From a virus: a stretch of 28,853 nucleotides of DNA. Each line of letters opens with the position of its first letter. The first letter of the stretch is position 1. Both the position numbers and the translations under genes were made by a program. The stretch is taken from positions 1 to 28,853 of IMG/VR virus record IMGVR_UViG_3300025131_008586. One strand, 5' to 3'. This document shows positions 22,596-28,853 of the stretch, piece after piece. The notes under the pieces were generated by a model. The model saw nothing but the letters and a program-made list of their open reading frames with translations. It was not told the DNA's origin and ran no database searches.

Positions 22596-24637
22596 AACAG
22601 CTGCGGCCTCACCTTTGTAAGGGACGTTTTCTTGTCCCATTTACAGGCGTCGTCGAAGGGCTCGACTCCACCATCGAGGCAGCTAACTACGCGGTCACAG
22701 CCAACACACGTCGGCTTCCTAGCCAGCAGCTCAGCTACGTCTCGTTTTTCTTTTAACAGATTCAGGGTAGATTCTGTCAGCGACCCTCGAGTGGCGACGG
22801 TATCGACCAACAACCGCTTGAATCCCTTGGCTCGGATGCCGTAGTTGCGGTCGAGGCTCTGCAGCCAGAAGTCCAGCCGCCAGTCCACCTCTGCGTAGAC
22901 CATGGCGGGGGCCTTGAAGGTAACCCCGATGCCCATGGAGATCTGCGCCAGGAGCACTTTGGCGTCGGGGTGGGTGTTGAACGTCTTCTCCACGATGTGC
23001 GGGGCAGCCGTAGCGCGGCTGTCGTAGCGCAGCAGCGCTTCCCCGCCAGGGCTGAGAGCCCACTCCGTCGGCCCCTTCAGCTCCTCGAAGAGCTTGTCCA
23101 GGATGGCGTGGTGCTTGGCCCACACCACCACCTTGCGCCCCTCGGCCATGTGCTCCTTCACGAGCTCCACGGTGGCCTCGACGACCACGGGGTTGTCTTC
23201 CGCCCAGAAGACGCGTCGATCTGGGGCGACCTGCACCACGGAGCACTGCTGGGTGTAGGGGCGGATCTCCGCGTCGACGCAAGAACGCTGGTGCTCGCAC
23301 CCGTCGCATATGGCCGGGTCCCGCATGTCCTCGTAGTAGAAGCCCGCGCTCAGCTGAGCCAGCTTGTTGAGCATCACGATGGGCTCCTCGAGCTCCACCT
23401 CGTTGCCGTCGTACACGATGACCCGGTCTTCGATGATCGAGTTGTACATCGACTTCTGCTTGGCGCTTGGGTCGATGCTGTGGTGCGTGAAGACGCGGTC
23501 CGGCATCGTGAGCACCTCTTCAGACTTCTTGCAGAGCGACAGCGACCCTGTGAGCTCCGCCAGCTTATCGAGGTTCTTGTAGCCGATGATGAAGTTGTCG
23601 TGGTTCGGAGCGGTGATCACGTGCCGCTTCCGGAACTCCCAGAAGTTCGGGAGGATGAACGGCCCGAGGAATCGATACTGCCCCCACACGTGGAGCGGGT
23701 CGCCTAGAGAGGGCGTTCCCGTCACCAACCACCTGCGCCCCGCGGGTTCGGACAGCTTGTGGGCTGCCTTGGTGATGCCGGTGCGGTGGCCACGCAAGCG
23801 GTGCGACTCGTCGGCTACGATGATTGTGTACCGGAAGTGGTCGAGCAGAGCTTGGGTCGTAGCCGACGCGGTCTCATAGGTGACCACCAGCGCAAAGGGG
23901 TCCTGCTCCCGGACGAGCTTCTCGAGCTTCTCAGCCCGCGCGAGGTAGGAGCCGGAGAGCGCTTCCCGCTGTGCCTTCTTCACAGCTCGCTGAACCACCG
24001 CGTGCCTCGTTCGCTTTGCTGCGTCGCTTGCGTTGCTGGAGAGAGGCCCGTTCTTCCTGCGCACGCGCGCCTCCGCCTTGTCGCGCGCCTCCTCCTTGAG
24101 CTCCTTGGCTTTCTCCGCGAGGCGCTTGGGTACATAGACGGTGGACTTGAAGGGAGCGCAGGTGAGCTCCCCTTGCGTGAAGCGCTCGAACTCGTCGACC
24201 CAGGTGTACAGGTTCACCCGCAGCGCAAGGATGAGTACCCGGGTGCGGGGGTCCTGCTGATGAAGGGCTCGAGCTGCCTCGACTACCACCTTGGTCTTGC
24301 CCAAGCCGCGGTCAAGAAAGAGGCCGTAGCGGGGGAACTGCAAGAGCTCCGCTACGGCCTCGTCCTGGTGAGCGTAGTTGGGGACGAGGGGACTGACGGG
24401 AATGGGGGTGTCGATGTTCTCGAGGTACTCGAGCGCCTTGTCGGACAGCGGGACACCCGGGACCAGCAGCTTCAGATCTTCTAGTACGCGCGTACAAAAC
24501 GGCTTGGCGGCGGGGAACAGCCAGGTGGCGTACTGGTCCGCATAGCGAGCTCCGTACACTCGCTTGAACGCGGGGTGCTTGCTGGCTACGGAGAAGACGG
24601 GGAACCCGTTTCTCAGAACATGGAACTCAATCACCAC
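22592..24637 (-). CDS. SNF2/DEAD-like superfamily 2 helicase or translocase
   Basis: 681 aa, start GTG 24637 or the adjacent GTG 24634, with GGGAG 5-6 bases upstream. Motif I FLDRGLGKTKVVVEAA (about 107-122; SNF2 proteins usually have DEMGLGKT), motif Ia VLILALRVNLYTWVDEFERF, motif II IIVADESHRLRG, motif III WLVTGTPSLGDPLHVW, motif IV/V KVVVWAKHHAILD and VLLAQISMGIGVTF, and motif VI WLQSLDRNYGIRAKGF. A lysine/alanine-rich insertion (KELKEEARDKAEARVRRKNG) separates Ia and II. Two cysteine sets (ICDGCEHQRSC and TCVGCDRVVSC) may bind zinc. It overlaps the zinc-ribbon gene before it by 11 bases and RNase H after it by 4. Confidence 0.9.
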   Translation of the reverse strand: MVIEFHVLRNGFPVFSVASKHPAFKRVYGARYADQYATWLFPAAKPFCTRVLEDLKLLVPGVPLSDKALEYLENIDTPIPVSPLVPNYAHQDEAVAELLQFPRYGLFLDRGLGKTKVVVEAARALHQQDPRTRVLILALRVNLYTWVDEFERFTQGELTCAPFKSTVYVPKRLAEKAKELKEEARDKAEARVRRKNGPLSSNASDAAKRTRHAVVQRAVKKAQREALSGSYLARAEKLEKLVREQDPFALVVTYETASATTQALLDHFRYTIIVADESHRLRGHRTGITKAAHKLSEPAGRRWLVTGTPSLGDPLHVWGQYRFLGPFILPNFWEFRKRHVITAPNHDNFIIGYKNLDKLAELTGSLSLCKKSEEVLTMPDRVFTHHSIDPSAKQKSMYNSIIEDRVIVYDGNEVELEEPIVMLNKLAQLSAGFYYEDMRDPAICDGCEHQRSCVDAEIRPYTQQCSVVQVAPDRRVFWAEDNPVVVEATVELVKEHMAEGRKVVVWAKHHAILDKLFEELKGPTEWALSPGGEALLRYDSRATAAPHIVEKTFNTHPDAKVLLAQISMGIGVTFKAPAMVYAEVDWRLDFWLQSLDRNYGIRAKGFKRLLVDTVATRGSLTESTLNLLKEKRDVAELLARKPTCVGCDRVVSCLDGGVEPFDDACKWDKKTSLTKVRPQLL
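24485..24494. repeat. TACGCGCGTA palindrome, site 7
   Basis: Exact copy inside the SNF2-type helicase gene (Cys-Thr-Arg-Val); third codon position. Flanks extend it to the 12-base palindrome GTACGCGCGTAC. Confidence 0.6.
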
Positions 24638-25019
24638 CCGGATCTCCCACTGGGCGGAACACCAGGTGTGGGTCCTCCCCGTCTGAGTATGCGCGTGTGT
24701 TCCGCACCCCGCAGTCGGGGCAGGACACAGCCACTTCGCGGTGCACCCCCATACCGCCTTCCGTGATGTCCATGGTCAGTACTCGGAGCCCTTCGATCTC
24801 CAAGGTGCCCTGGTCGCAGCGGGGGCAGGTAGGTCCGATAGGAACGGATCCGTGGCTCTCCCCGCAGTCGGTGCGCGGAGGGCCCTCTTCCTGCCATGTC
24901 TCCACTAGGAGTGGGCAGGGGTTGTGCACCATCAGCAACAGGCAGGATTTACCCTGTAGTTGTTGCGGTGGGGTGCACGCTGTAAGATTGTCGCAGAGCG
25001 AGCAGAGTTCATCTCGCAT
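24627..25019 (-). CDS. Cys-rich zinc-ribbon protein (130 aa)
   Basis: I chose ATG 25019 (MRDELCSLCDNLTAC) because the longer frame to GTG 25082 would run into the portal gene. Cysteine pairs: C6-x2-C9-x6-C16 at the N-terminus, C26 and C35, then CPRCDQG and CPDCGVR ribbons in the second half. The C-terminus is acidic. The N-terminal pattern with TPPQQLQGKSCLLLMVHNPC slightly resembles the start of Fe-S uracil-glycosylase-like proteins, but the protein is too short for that fold. It diverges from the portal gene with 33 bases between the starts and is the first gene of the helicase-RNase H-nuclease-ParB operon. It may be a nucleic-acid-binding or transcription factor; unproven. Confidence 0.72.
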   Translation of the reverse strand: MRDELCSLCDNLTACTPPQQLQGKSCLLLMVHNPCPLLVETWQEEGPPRTDCGESHGSVPIGPTCPRCDQGTLEIEGLRVLTMDITEGGMGVHREVAVSCPDCGVRNTRAYSDGEDPHLVFRPVGDPGGD

Positions 25020-25052
25020 GTACTTTCTTCTACCAGAATCCGAGGTGGCTGG
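24975..25052 (+). promoter_or_regulatory. Possible portal promoter and ribosome site
   Basis: TAAGAT near 24982 is preceded at 17 bases by TTGTTG, a weak sigma-70-like pair ending about 65 bases before the portal ATG. GAGGTGG about 7 bases before ATG 25053 is the ribosome site and decides that start. The promoter overlaps the start of the divergent zinc-ribbon gene. Confidence 0.3.
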
Positions 25053-26777
25053 ATGTTCTTGGGCGCAGACGAGGTCGGCCACTCAGGGGATGTCTACTCC
25101 GACCCTTGGCGCATGTGGGCGCACGCGCACACTCCGAAGGACCTGAAGCAGCTCTTCCGCTGGGCGGAGTACCTCTACCACAACAGCGCGCAGGTCTACG
25201 CCGGGGTCAAGAAGTTCGCCGAGTACCCCGTCACAAGCATCAACTACTTCACCGACAGCGAGAGTCTTCGCGACAAGTACCGTCGTATGTTGGAGAAGCA
25301 GCTCGGCGCCAAGCGCTGCGCCATCCGCGCATCCATCGACCTGCAGGTCTACGGGAACAGCTTCACGTCGGTGCAGCTCCCTTTCAAGCGGATGCTGAAG
25401 TGCAAGAAGTGCAACCGGTCCACCAACATCCGCTACGTCGACTTCAAGTACCACCACTCCAAGGCGCGCTTCTCGGGGACGTGTGGGTCGTGTGAGAAGA
25501 AGACAAGTTTCCTGGTAGAAGACAAAAAGGTCGTAGACCCTTCGCGCATCAACATCATCCGGTGGGACCCCGGGCTCATCGAGATTGTCCACAACCAGAT
25601 CACCAACGAGTACGAGTACTACTTGGAGATCAGTGGGGATCTGAAGGACCTGGTGAAGCGCGGGGATCGTCACACGGTGATGACGATGCCGCTGAGTGTG
25701 CTCAAGACCATCGCGGAGGGAACGGAGTTCAAGTTCACCCAGGGCGAGATCTTCCACATGCGAGCGGATGCCCCCGCTGGTGTGCAGAGTGGTTGGGGCT
25801 ACCCGCAGCTGGTCGCTGCGATGCCCCTGTTTTACCACGCAGCGGTGCTCCGCAAGGCCAACGAGGCCATCGCGCTCGAGCGGATCGTCCCCAAGCGCAT
25901 CGTCCACCCCGCGGCCACCTCCGGCAACGGAGACCCCATCACCACGCTGTCCGTTCAGAAGTGGATGGGCGACCTCAACTACAACATGAAGCAGTGGCGT
26001 CGCGACCCGAACCACATCATGACGTCTCCGGTAGCGGTAGGGCAGACAGCGCTGGGCGGTGACGGCCGTGCACTGCTGGTCGACGCCGAGATCCAGCGCG
26101 CGGAGGACAACATCATCGCGGCGATGGGGTTCCCCAAGGAGTTCGTCTACGGGGGGCTGAGCTTCACCGGCTCGAGCGTCACGCTCCGCATGTTGGAGAA
26201 CCAGCTGGAGACTTCGGTCTTCCAGCTCAACCGCTTCCTGCAGTGGATCTGCAACAAGACGTCGTCCTACCTGGGCTGGAGCGAGATCGAGGTCGAGTTC
26301 GGCGACTTCAAGATGGTGGACGACGTTCAGCAGAAGCAGCTCATCTTCAACCTCTGGCAAGGCGGCGTCATCAGCAAGACGACCCTGGCCGAGACCTACG
26401 AGATCGACCTGGCCGAGGAGCGTAAGCGCCTCAAGGAAGAGCAGCTCGCGGATATGCGTCTGCAGGAGGACATCGGCATCCTCCAGCAGGAGATGCAGGC
26501 CAGCATCGCGGAGCAGGCCAAGGCACAGGCGCAGCAGGGCCAGCCAGGCGCGCCGCTCCAATACGACCAGCAGGCCATCGTAGGCCAGGCTGAGAACATT
26601 TCGATGCAGCTGATGCAGATGCCCGAGCCGCAGCGTAAGTCGCGGCTCTCTGCGCTCCAGGCCGAGGACTACGTCATGTACGCCGTGGTCATCCAGCGCA
26701 TGGAGCAGATCAGGCTGGAGCAGAACAACGCGGCCAAGATGATGGTGATGCAGGGCGGCGGCGGGGGTATGGGGTGA
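25053..26777 (+). CDS. Portal protein
   Basis: 574 aa from ATG 25053 (MFLGADEVGHSGDVYSDPWRMW). It forms the dodecameric ring through which DNA enters the capsid and to which the terminase docks. Family signs: FAEYPVTSINYF, DLQVYGNSFTSVQLPF, INIIRWDPGLIEIVHNQ with EYEYYLEI, IFHMRADAP, GYPQLVAAMPLFYHAAVLRKANEAIALERIVPKRI, AAMGFPKEFVYGGLSFTGSSVTLRMLENQ, and the long helical tail. A zinc-ribbon insertion CKKCN...CGSCEKK lies near residues 128-150. The C-terminus is Gln/Met-rich with MQGGGGGMG at the end. The frame is open back to 24960, but the ribosome site supports 25053. It overlaps the next gene by 4 bases (GTGA). Confidence 0.9.
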   Translation: MFLGADEVGHSGDVYSDPWRMWAHAHTPKDLKQLFRWAEYLYHNSAQVYAGVKKFAEYPVTSINYFTDSESLRDKYRRMLEKQLGAKRCAIRASIDLQVYGNSFTSVQLPFKRMLKCKKCNRSTNIRYVDFKYHHSKARFSGTCGSCEKKTSFLVEDKKVVDPSRINIIRWDPGLIEIVHNQITNEYEYYLEISGDLKDLVKRGDRHTVMTMPLSVLKTIAEGTEFKFTQGEIFHMRADAPAGVQSGWGYPQLVAAMPLFYHAAVLRKANEAIALERIVPKRIVHPAATSGNGDPITTLSVQKWMGDLNYNMKQWRRDPNHIMTSPVAVGQTALGGDGRALLVDAEIQRAEDNIIAAMGFPKEFVYGGLSFTGSSVTLRMLENQLETSVFQLNRFLQWICNKTSSYLGWSEIEVEFGDFKMVDDVQQKQLIFNLWQGGVISKTTLAETYEIDLAEERKRLKEEQLADMRLQEDIGILQQEMQASIAEQAKAQAQQGQPGAPLQYDQQAIVGQAENISMQLMQMPEPQRKSRLSALQAEDYVMYAVVIQRMEQIRLEQNNAAKMMVMQGGGGGMG

Positions 26778-27175
26778 GCGACACCATCGTCGGCATGAGC
26801 CAGTTGGCAGGAGCTCCTCTGGAGCGCAAGTCCCCGAAGATCCCGGACGGTCTGGAGCTGGACGGGTCTAACCCGATCTACGGGCTCGACGAGCTCCTCA
26901 CTCCCGACGGGCCCTCGAAGACGTCGCTGACGCAGGGGCCGGAGAGCCAGGTCGAGGAGCGGTACGAGGCACACGCTCGCGTGTTCATCGTTGGCCCCGA
27001 CGTAGACCACAACGCGGAGTACGTGGACCTGCTCAACAAGGGTGCCAACGGGGAAATCATTTTAGCCCGTAGAGAGATCAACGACATGCAGGGCTCCGCT
27101 TCCTTCAAGGTGTACATCGAGTGGATGGTGCCGGTGAAGAAGAAGAAGAAGCTAAAGGAGAGACGCGGCGCATAG
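26774..27175 (+). CDS. Small unknown protein after the portal (133 aa)
   Basis: GTG 26774 overlaps the portal stop (GTGA), so it is coupled. The N-terminus is flexible and Pro/Leu-rich; the C-terminal half has beta-like segments (ARVFIVGPDVDHNAEYVDLLN, GEIILARREINDM, ASFKVYIEWMVPV) and ends in a very basic tail KKKKKLKERRGA. No family was recognised. Its place between the portal and a terminator suggests a minor virion or assembly role; this is inference. Confidence 0.75.
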   Translation: MSDTIVGMSQLAGAPLERKSPKIPDGLELDGSNPIYGLDELLTPDGPSKTSLTQGPESQVEERYEAHARVFIVGPDVDHNAEYVDLLNKGANGEIILARREINDMQGSASFKVYIEWMVPVKKKKKLKERRGA

Positions 27176-27187
27176 AGCGCCGCGTCT
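27161..27187 (+). terminator. Hairpin overlapping the stop of the 133-aa gene
   Basis: AGACGCGGCGC-ATAGA-GCGCCGCGTCT is a perfect 11-bp stem whose loop contains most of the stop codon. No clear T run follows (TTGACG). It is the likely end of the portal transcript and faces the convergent minus-strand genes. Confidence 0.55.
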
Positions 27188-27282
27188 TGACGACCCTCAG
27201 CCTAGTAGCTGGGGTCGTCGCGATCGTCCGGGTCGTCCCACGGTGACGGGTTCATGTCGAACCTTTCCCAGGGGGAAATCTT

Positions 27283-27298
27283 GGGGGGAGCTCCCCCC
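27283..27298. repeat. Perfect 16-base palindrome
   Basis: GGGGGGAGCTCCCCCC, directly next to the triplet repeat. It could cap transcripts from either side or be a protein-binding site. Confidence 0.6.
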
Positions 27299-27322
27299 TG
27301 TTGTTGTTGTTGTTGTTGTTGT
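27299..27322. repeat. Triplet microsatellite (TGT)8
   Basis: Eight tandem TGT units on the plus strand (ACA on the minus). They encode Gln or Thr depending on the minus-strand frame. Such a run can vary in length by replication slippage, but any whole-triplet change keeps the frame. Confidence 0.8.
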
Positions 27323-27530
27323 GCTTGTCTGTCTATTGGGAGGGTTCACGATCCCCAGCGCGAGAAGCGCCCTGGGAACCGTACCCTGTCCGTGATCCCG
27401 CCTTCCTAGCGGGTTGGCCCGGTAGCAGCACGCCCCGCCGACATCATGTCGTACGAGGCTACCGCTGCTACCGTCTGAGACGGAGGCCTTCGCCCCCGCC
27501 TTCGCCACTTCACGAACCTGTCGAACCACT

Positions 27531-28763
27531 TCAGCCGTTTCCCGCGGCCTGCGCCTCGTCGCCGTCTTCGCCGTCTTCGCCGGAGCGGATCGGGCTAGGG
27601 GCCACCTCACCCACCACGACCGCCGACTTGGCGTTCGCGCGGATGTCTCGGGCGTGGGCCACCAGGGCGTCCCAGCCCTTCGTGCCCTTGCGGGAGCCAC
27701 GCCTCTGACGGGTGATCCAGTCCGCCAGCTCCTGGTCCGCGTCGAGCCACTCCTCCAGGAGATTCTCGAAGTTCACGGTCGTCCCGTCCACGAGCAGGTC
27801 GTTCGCCGCGCCCCGGAGGGAGTTGCGCGCGTCGGTGCGCATCTCCTCCCGGGCCCGCATGTCGGCCTTGGTGGCCTCGCGGTCCTCCGGGGACATCTCA
27901 CGCCGGGCGGCGCGGCACTCCTGGAGTGCGGCCTCCCGGACCGCGAGCTCGGTGGCGGCGTTCTGCACGCCCTTGCCACCCTGGGGCGGAGGGGAGATCG
28001 CGGCGATCACGTCGGCCGCCCGGTGGAAGCGCTGGACGACCAGCTTCTTCGCGTACCTGACGTCCTGCTCCTCGGGGGACTCGACGCGCTTGCGGCGCTT
28101 CGGGGCCTTGGCCGAGGCCGCCTTCTCCGAGCTCGCGGAGGACGCCGCCTTCTCCGAGCTCGAACCCGCGGAGGCCGCGGGCGGCTCCTCGGAGATCGAC
28201 AGCCCGCCCTTCTCGAGGGCCTTCAGGAGGCGCGCCTGGAAGGCGGCGAACTTCTCCGCCTCCTTCTTGGCAGACTTCCGGAGCTCGGCCACCTCCGCCT
28301 CGAGGCGGGCGGTGCTCGGCCCGGCCGGGGACACAACCTGCTGGAGCAGGCGGTACAACTCCTCGCGGTGCTGCTCGTCCCAGACGAACACGACCTCCTT
28401 GTCGTGACAGGCCATCGCGACCGCGTCCTCCAAGAACACCTTGGTGCTCTTGGACTTGGACTTCTTCAGGTCCGCGTACGGGTGGCGCCAGAACCACCCG
28501 TCGTAGCCGACCTCTCGGATCTTCCCCGTGACCACGACGGGCTTGATGTTCTCACCCTCGCGCGTGGTCGGCGCGAGGAACGTGACGGTCTCCCCCTTGA
28601 GGGAGCCGACCTGCCCGTGCCGGCCTGGGGCCCACCCGAGGAAGTCCTCGAGCAGGTCGTTGTTCGTTCCGTCCGAATCGTCGTCGAGGACGACGATTCG
28701 GGGCATGACGCCCCGACCCGTGAGGGTCAGGGCGAGCTTCTCGAGATCACGGCGGGTAGCCAT
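27531..28763 (-). CDS. Unknown Ala/Ser-rich protein with coiled coil (410 aa)
   Basis: ATG 28763 is chosen because AGGAGAGAG lies about 4-8 bases upstream; a GTG at 28778 would add five residues. The N-terminal 130 residues look globular (PRIVVLDDDSDGTNNDLLEDFL, VVVTGKIREVGYDGWFWRHPYADL). Then comes a coiled-coil-like helix (ARLEAEVAELRKSAKKEAEKF), a low-complexity Ala/Ser/Lys linker with a duplicated SSEKAAS segment followed by KAPKRRKR, and a helical charged C-terminal half with WDALVAHARDIRANAK. The base composition is visibly more GC-rich than the rest of the window. No family was recognised. It sits opposite the portal operon; function unknown. Confidence 0.82.
   Translation of the reverse strand: MATRRDLEKLALTLTGRGVMPRIVVLDDDSDGTNNDLLEDFLGWAPGRHGQVGSLKGETVTFLAPTTREGENIKPVVVTGKIREVGYDGWFWRHPYADLKKSKSKSTKVFLEDAVAMACHDKEVVFVWDEQHREELYRLLQQVVSPAGPSTARLEAEVAELRKSAKKEAEKFAAFQARLLKALEKGGLSISEEPPAASAGSSSEKAASSASSEKAASAKAPKRRKRVESPEEQDVRYAKKLVVQRFHRAADVIAAISPPPQGGKGVQNAATELAVREAALQECRAARREMSPEDREATKADMRAREEMRTDARNSLRGAANDLLVDGTTVNFENLLEEWLDADQELADWITRQRRGSRKGTKGWDALVAHARDIRANAKSAVVVGEVAPSPIRSGEDGEDGDEAQAAGNG
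28117..28162. repeat. Tandem 19-base repeat inside the Ala/Ser-rich gene
   Basis: GCCGCCTTCTCCGAGCTCG occurs at 28117-28135 and 28144-28162, 27 bases apart (nine codons), giving the duplicated SSEKAAS segment. A recent in-frame duplication is the simplest reading. Confidence 0.8.
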
Positions 28764-28853
28764 AGTCTCTCTCCTCACATGTGGTGGTTTTCGCCAGCGC
28801 GGGGTATCACCCCCCGTTGCTGACTTACTTGGCTCGCCTTCGCCGAAGGCTGG
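28764..28853 (-). promoter_or_regulatory. Leader upstream of the Ala/Ser-rich gene (reaches right edge)
   Basis: Ninety bases with no gene. They contain the ribosome site (AGGAGAGAG), a partial inverted repeat GCGGGGTATCACCCCCCG near 28799-28815, and CCTTCG-C-CGAAGG near the right edge. The last could be the terminator of a gene lying outside the window. No clear promoter boxes were found. Confidence 0.35.

Larger units (their letters stand above)
27202..27534 (-). pseudogene. Coding-like frame with two in-frame stops, Gln repeat and acidic tail
   Basis: One minus-strand frame begins at a CTG that overlaps the stop of the preceding gene (CTGA) and reads KWFDRFVKWRRRGRRPPSQTV... to a TAG at 27408-27406. 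It continues EGGITDRVRFPGRFSRWGS to a TGA at 27348-27346, then TLPIDRQA, a Gln run, and GGAPPKISPWERFDMNPSP plus an acidic end to TAG 27204-27202. Third positions stay about three-quarters GC in all three pieces, as in real genes here, yet the second and third pieces have no normal start codon. It may be a decayed gene, a readthrough product, or short genes with rare starts. The overlapping frame from GTG 27529 (110 codons) has weaker codon bias, especially near its end. Confidence 0.4.

Noticed and set aside
27197-27529. 110-codon frame from GTG 27529 as the real gene after the Ala/Ser-rich gene
   Set aside because: It has a possible ribosome site (AGGAAA) but poorer codon bias, worst in its last 30 codons, where the other frame gives a protein-like acidic tail. 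It cannot be fully excluded.
27202-27534. Stop-codon recoding of TAG or TGA in this phage
   Set aside because: TAG, TGA and TAA all end clear genes here (for example the RT and polymerase with TAG, the primase with TGA, MoxR with TAA), and genes are full length under the standard code.
1-28853. Search for tRNA genes, rRNA, insertion sequences and integrase
   Set aside because: No cloverleaf-like sequence, transposase, integrase or terminal inverted repeats were seen by reading; small tRNA-like genes in the gaps are unlikely but were not tested by computation.

Overview
The window looks like part of the genome of a tailed double-stranded DNA phage. By eye it is about 60% GC, uses Shine-Dalgarno-type ribosome sites and has frequent GTG and TTG starts, so the host is a bacterium; I cannot name it. 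The evidence for a phage is a terminase large subunit and a portal protein, a full replication set (family A polymerase, primase-ATPase, helicases, nucleases, RNase H, probable ssDNA-binding protein), tight gene packing with many 4-base stop/start overlaps, and no tRNA or rRNA genes. No integrase or repressor was seen.

Layout. 1-3874 (minus) is a translationally coupled operon: an HExxH + VWA-like protein, a Cys-motif protein of unknown function, a retron-type reverse transcriptase (RT) and an unknown protein that runs off the left edge. 3909-5598 (plus) holds two genes of unknown function, possibly structural. 5572-8855 (minus) holds a MoxR-type AAA+ ATPase, an XPD/DinG-type helicase and a small zinc-ribbon protein. 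About 8844-10475 (plus) is the terminase. 10476-10793 is a hairpin-rich noncoding gap with a diverged direct repeat. 10794-18983 (minus) is the replication block: probable ssDNA-binding protein, Cas4-like nuclease, primase-ATPase, and a polymerase with an N-terminal uracil-glycosylase-like domain. About 19051-19839 (plus) is a sigma factor. 19894-25019 (minus) holds a zinc-ribbon protein, SNF2-type helicase, RNase HI, RecB/Cas4-like nuclease, a small unknown gene and a ParB-like protein. 25053-27175 (plus) is the portal and a small gene. 27202-28763 (minus) holds an Ala/Ser-rich unknown gene followed by a coding-like frame with two internal stops.

How it fits together. The minus strand carries replication and regulation. 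The plus strand carries the virion genes (portal, terminase, two unknowns) and the sigma factor, which could switch on a phage promoter class. The VWA-like protein and the MoxR ATPase are the two halves of a known type of ATPase/adaptor pair, here split by the two plus-strand genes.

Most worth following: the phage RT operon, whose RT has YSDN where YxDD is usual and has no retron RNA locus just upstream; a 10-bp palindrome TACGCGCGTA present seven times inside genes in all three codon phases; the polymerase with an apparently inactivated glycosylase-like domain; the structured gap after the terminase; and the interrupted reading frame at 27202-27534.
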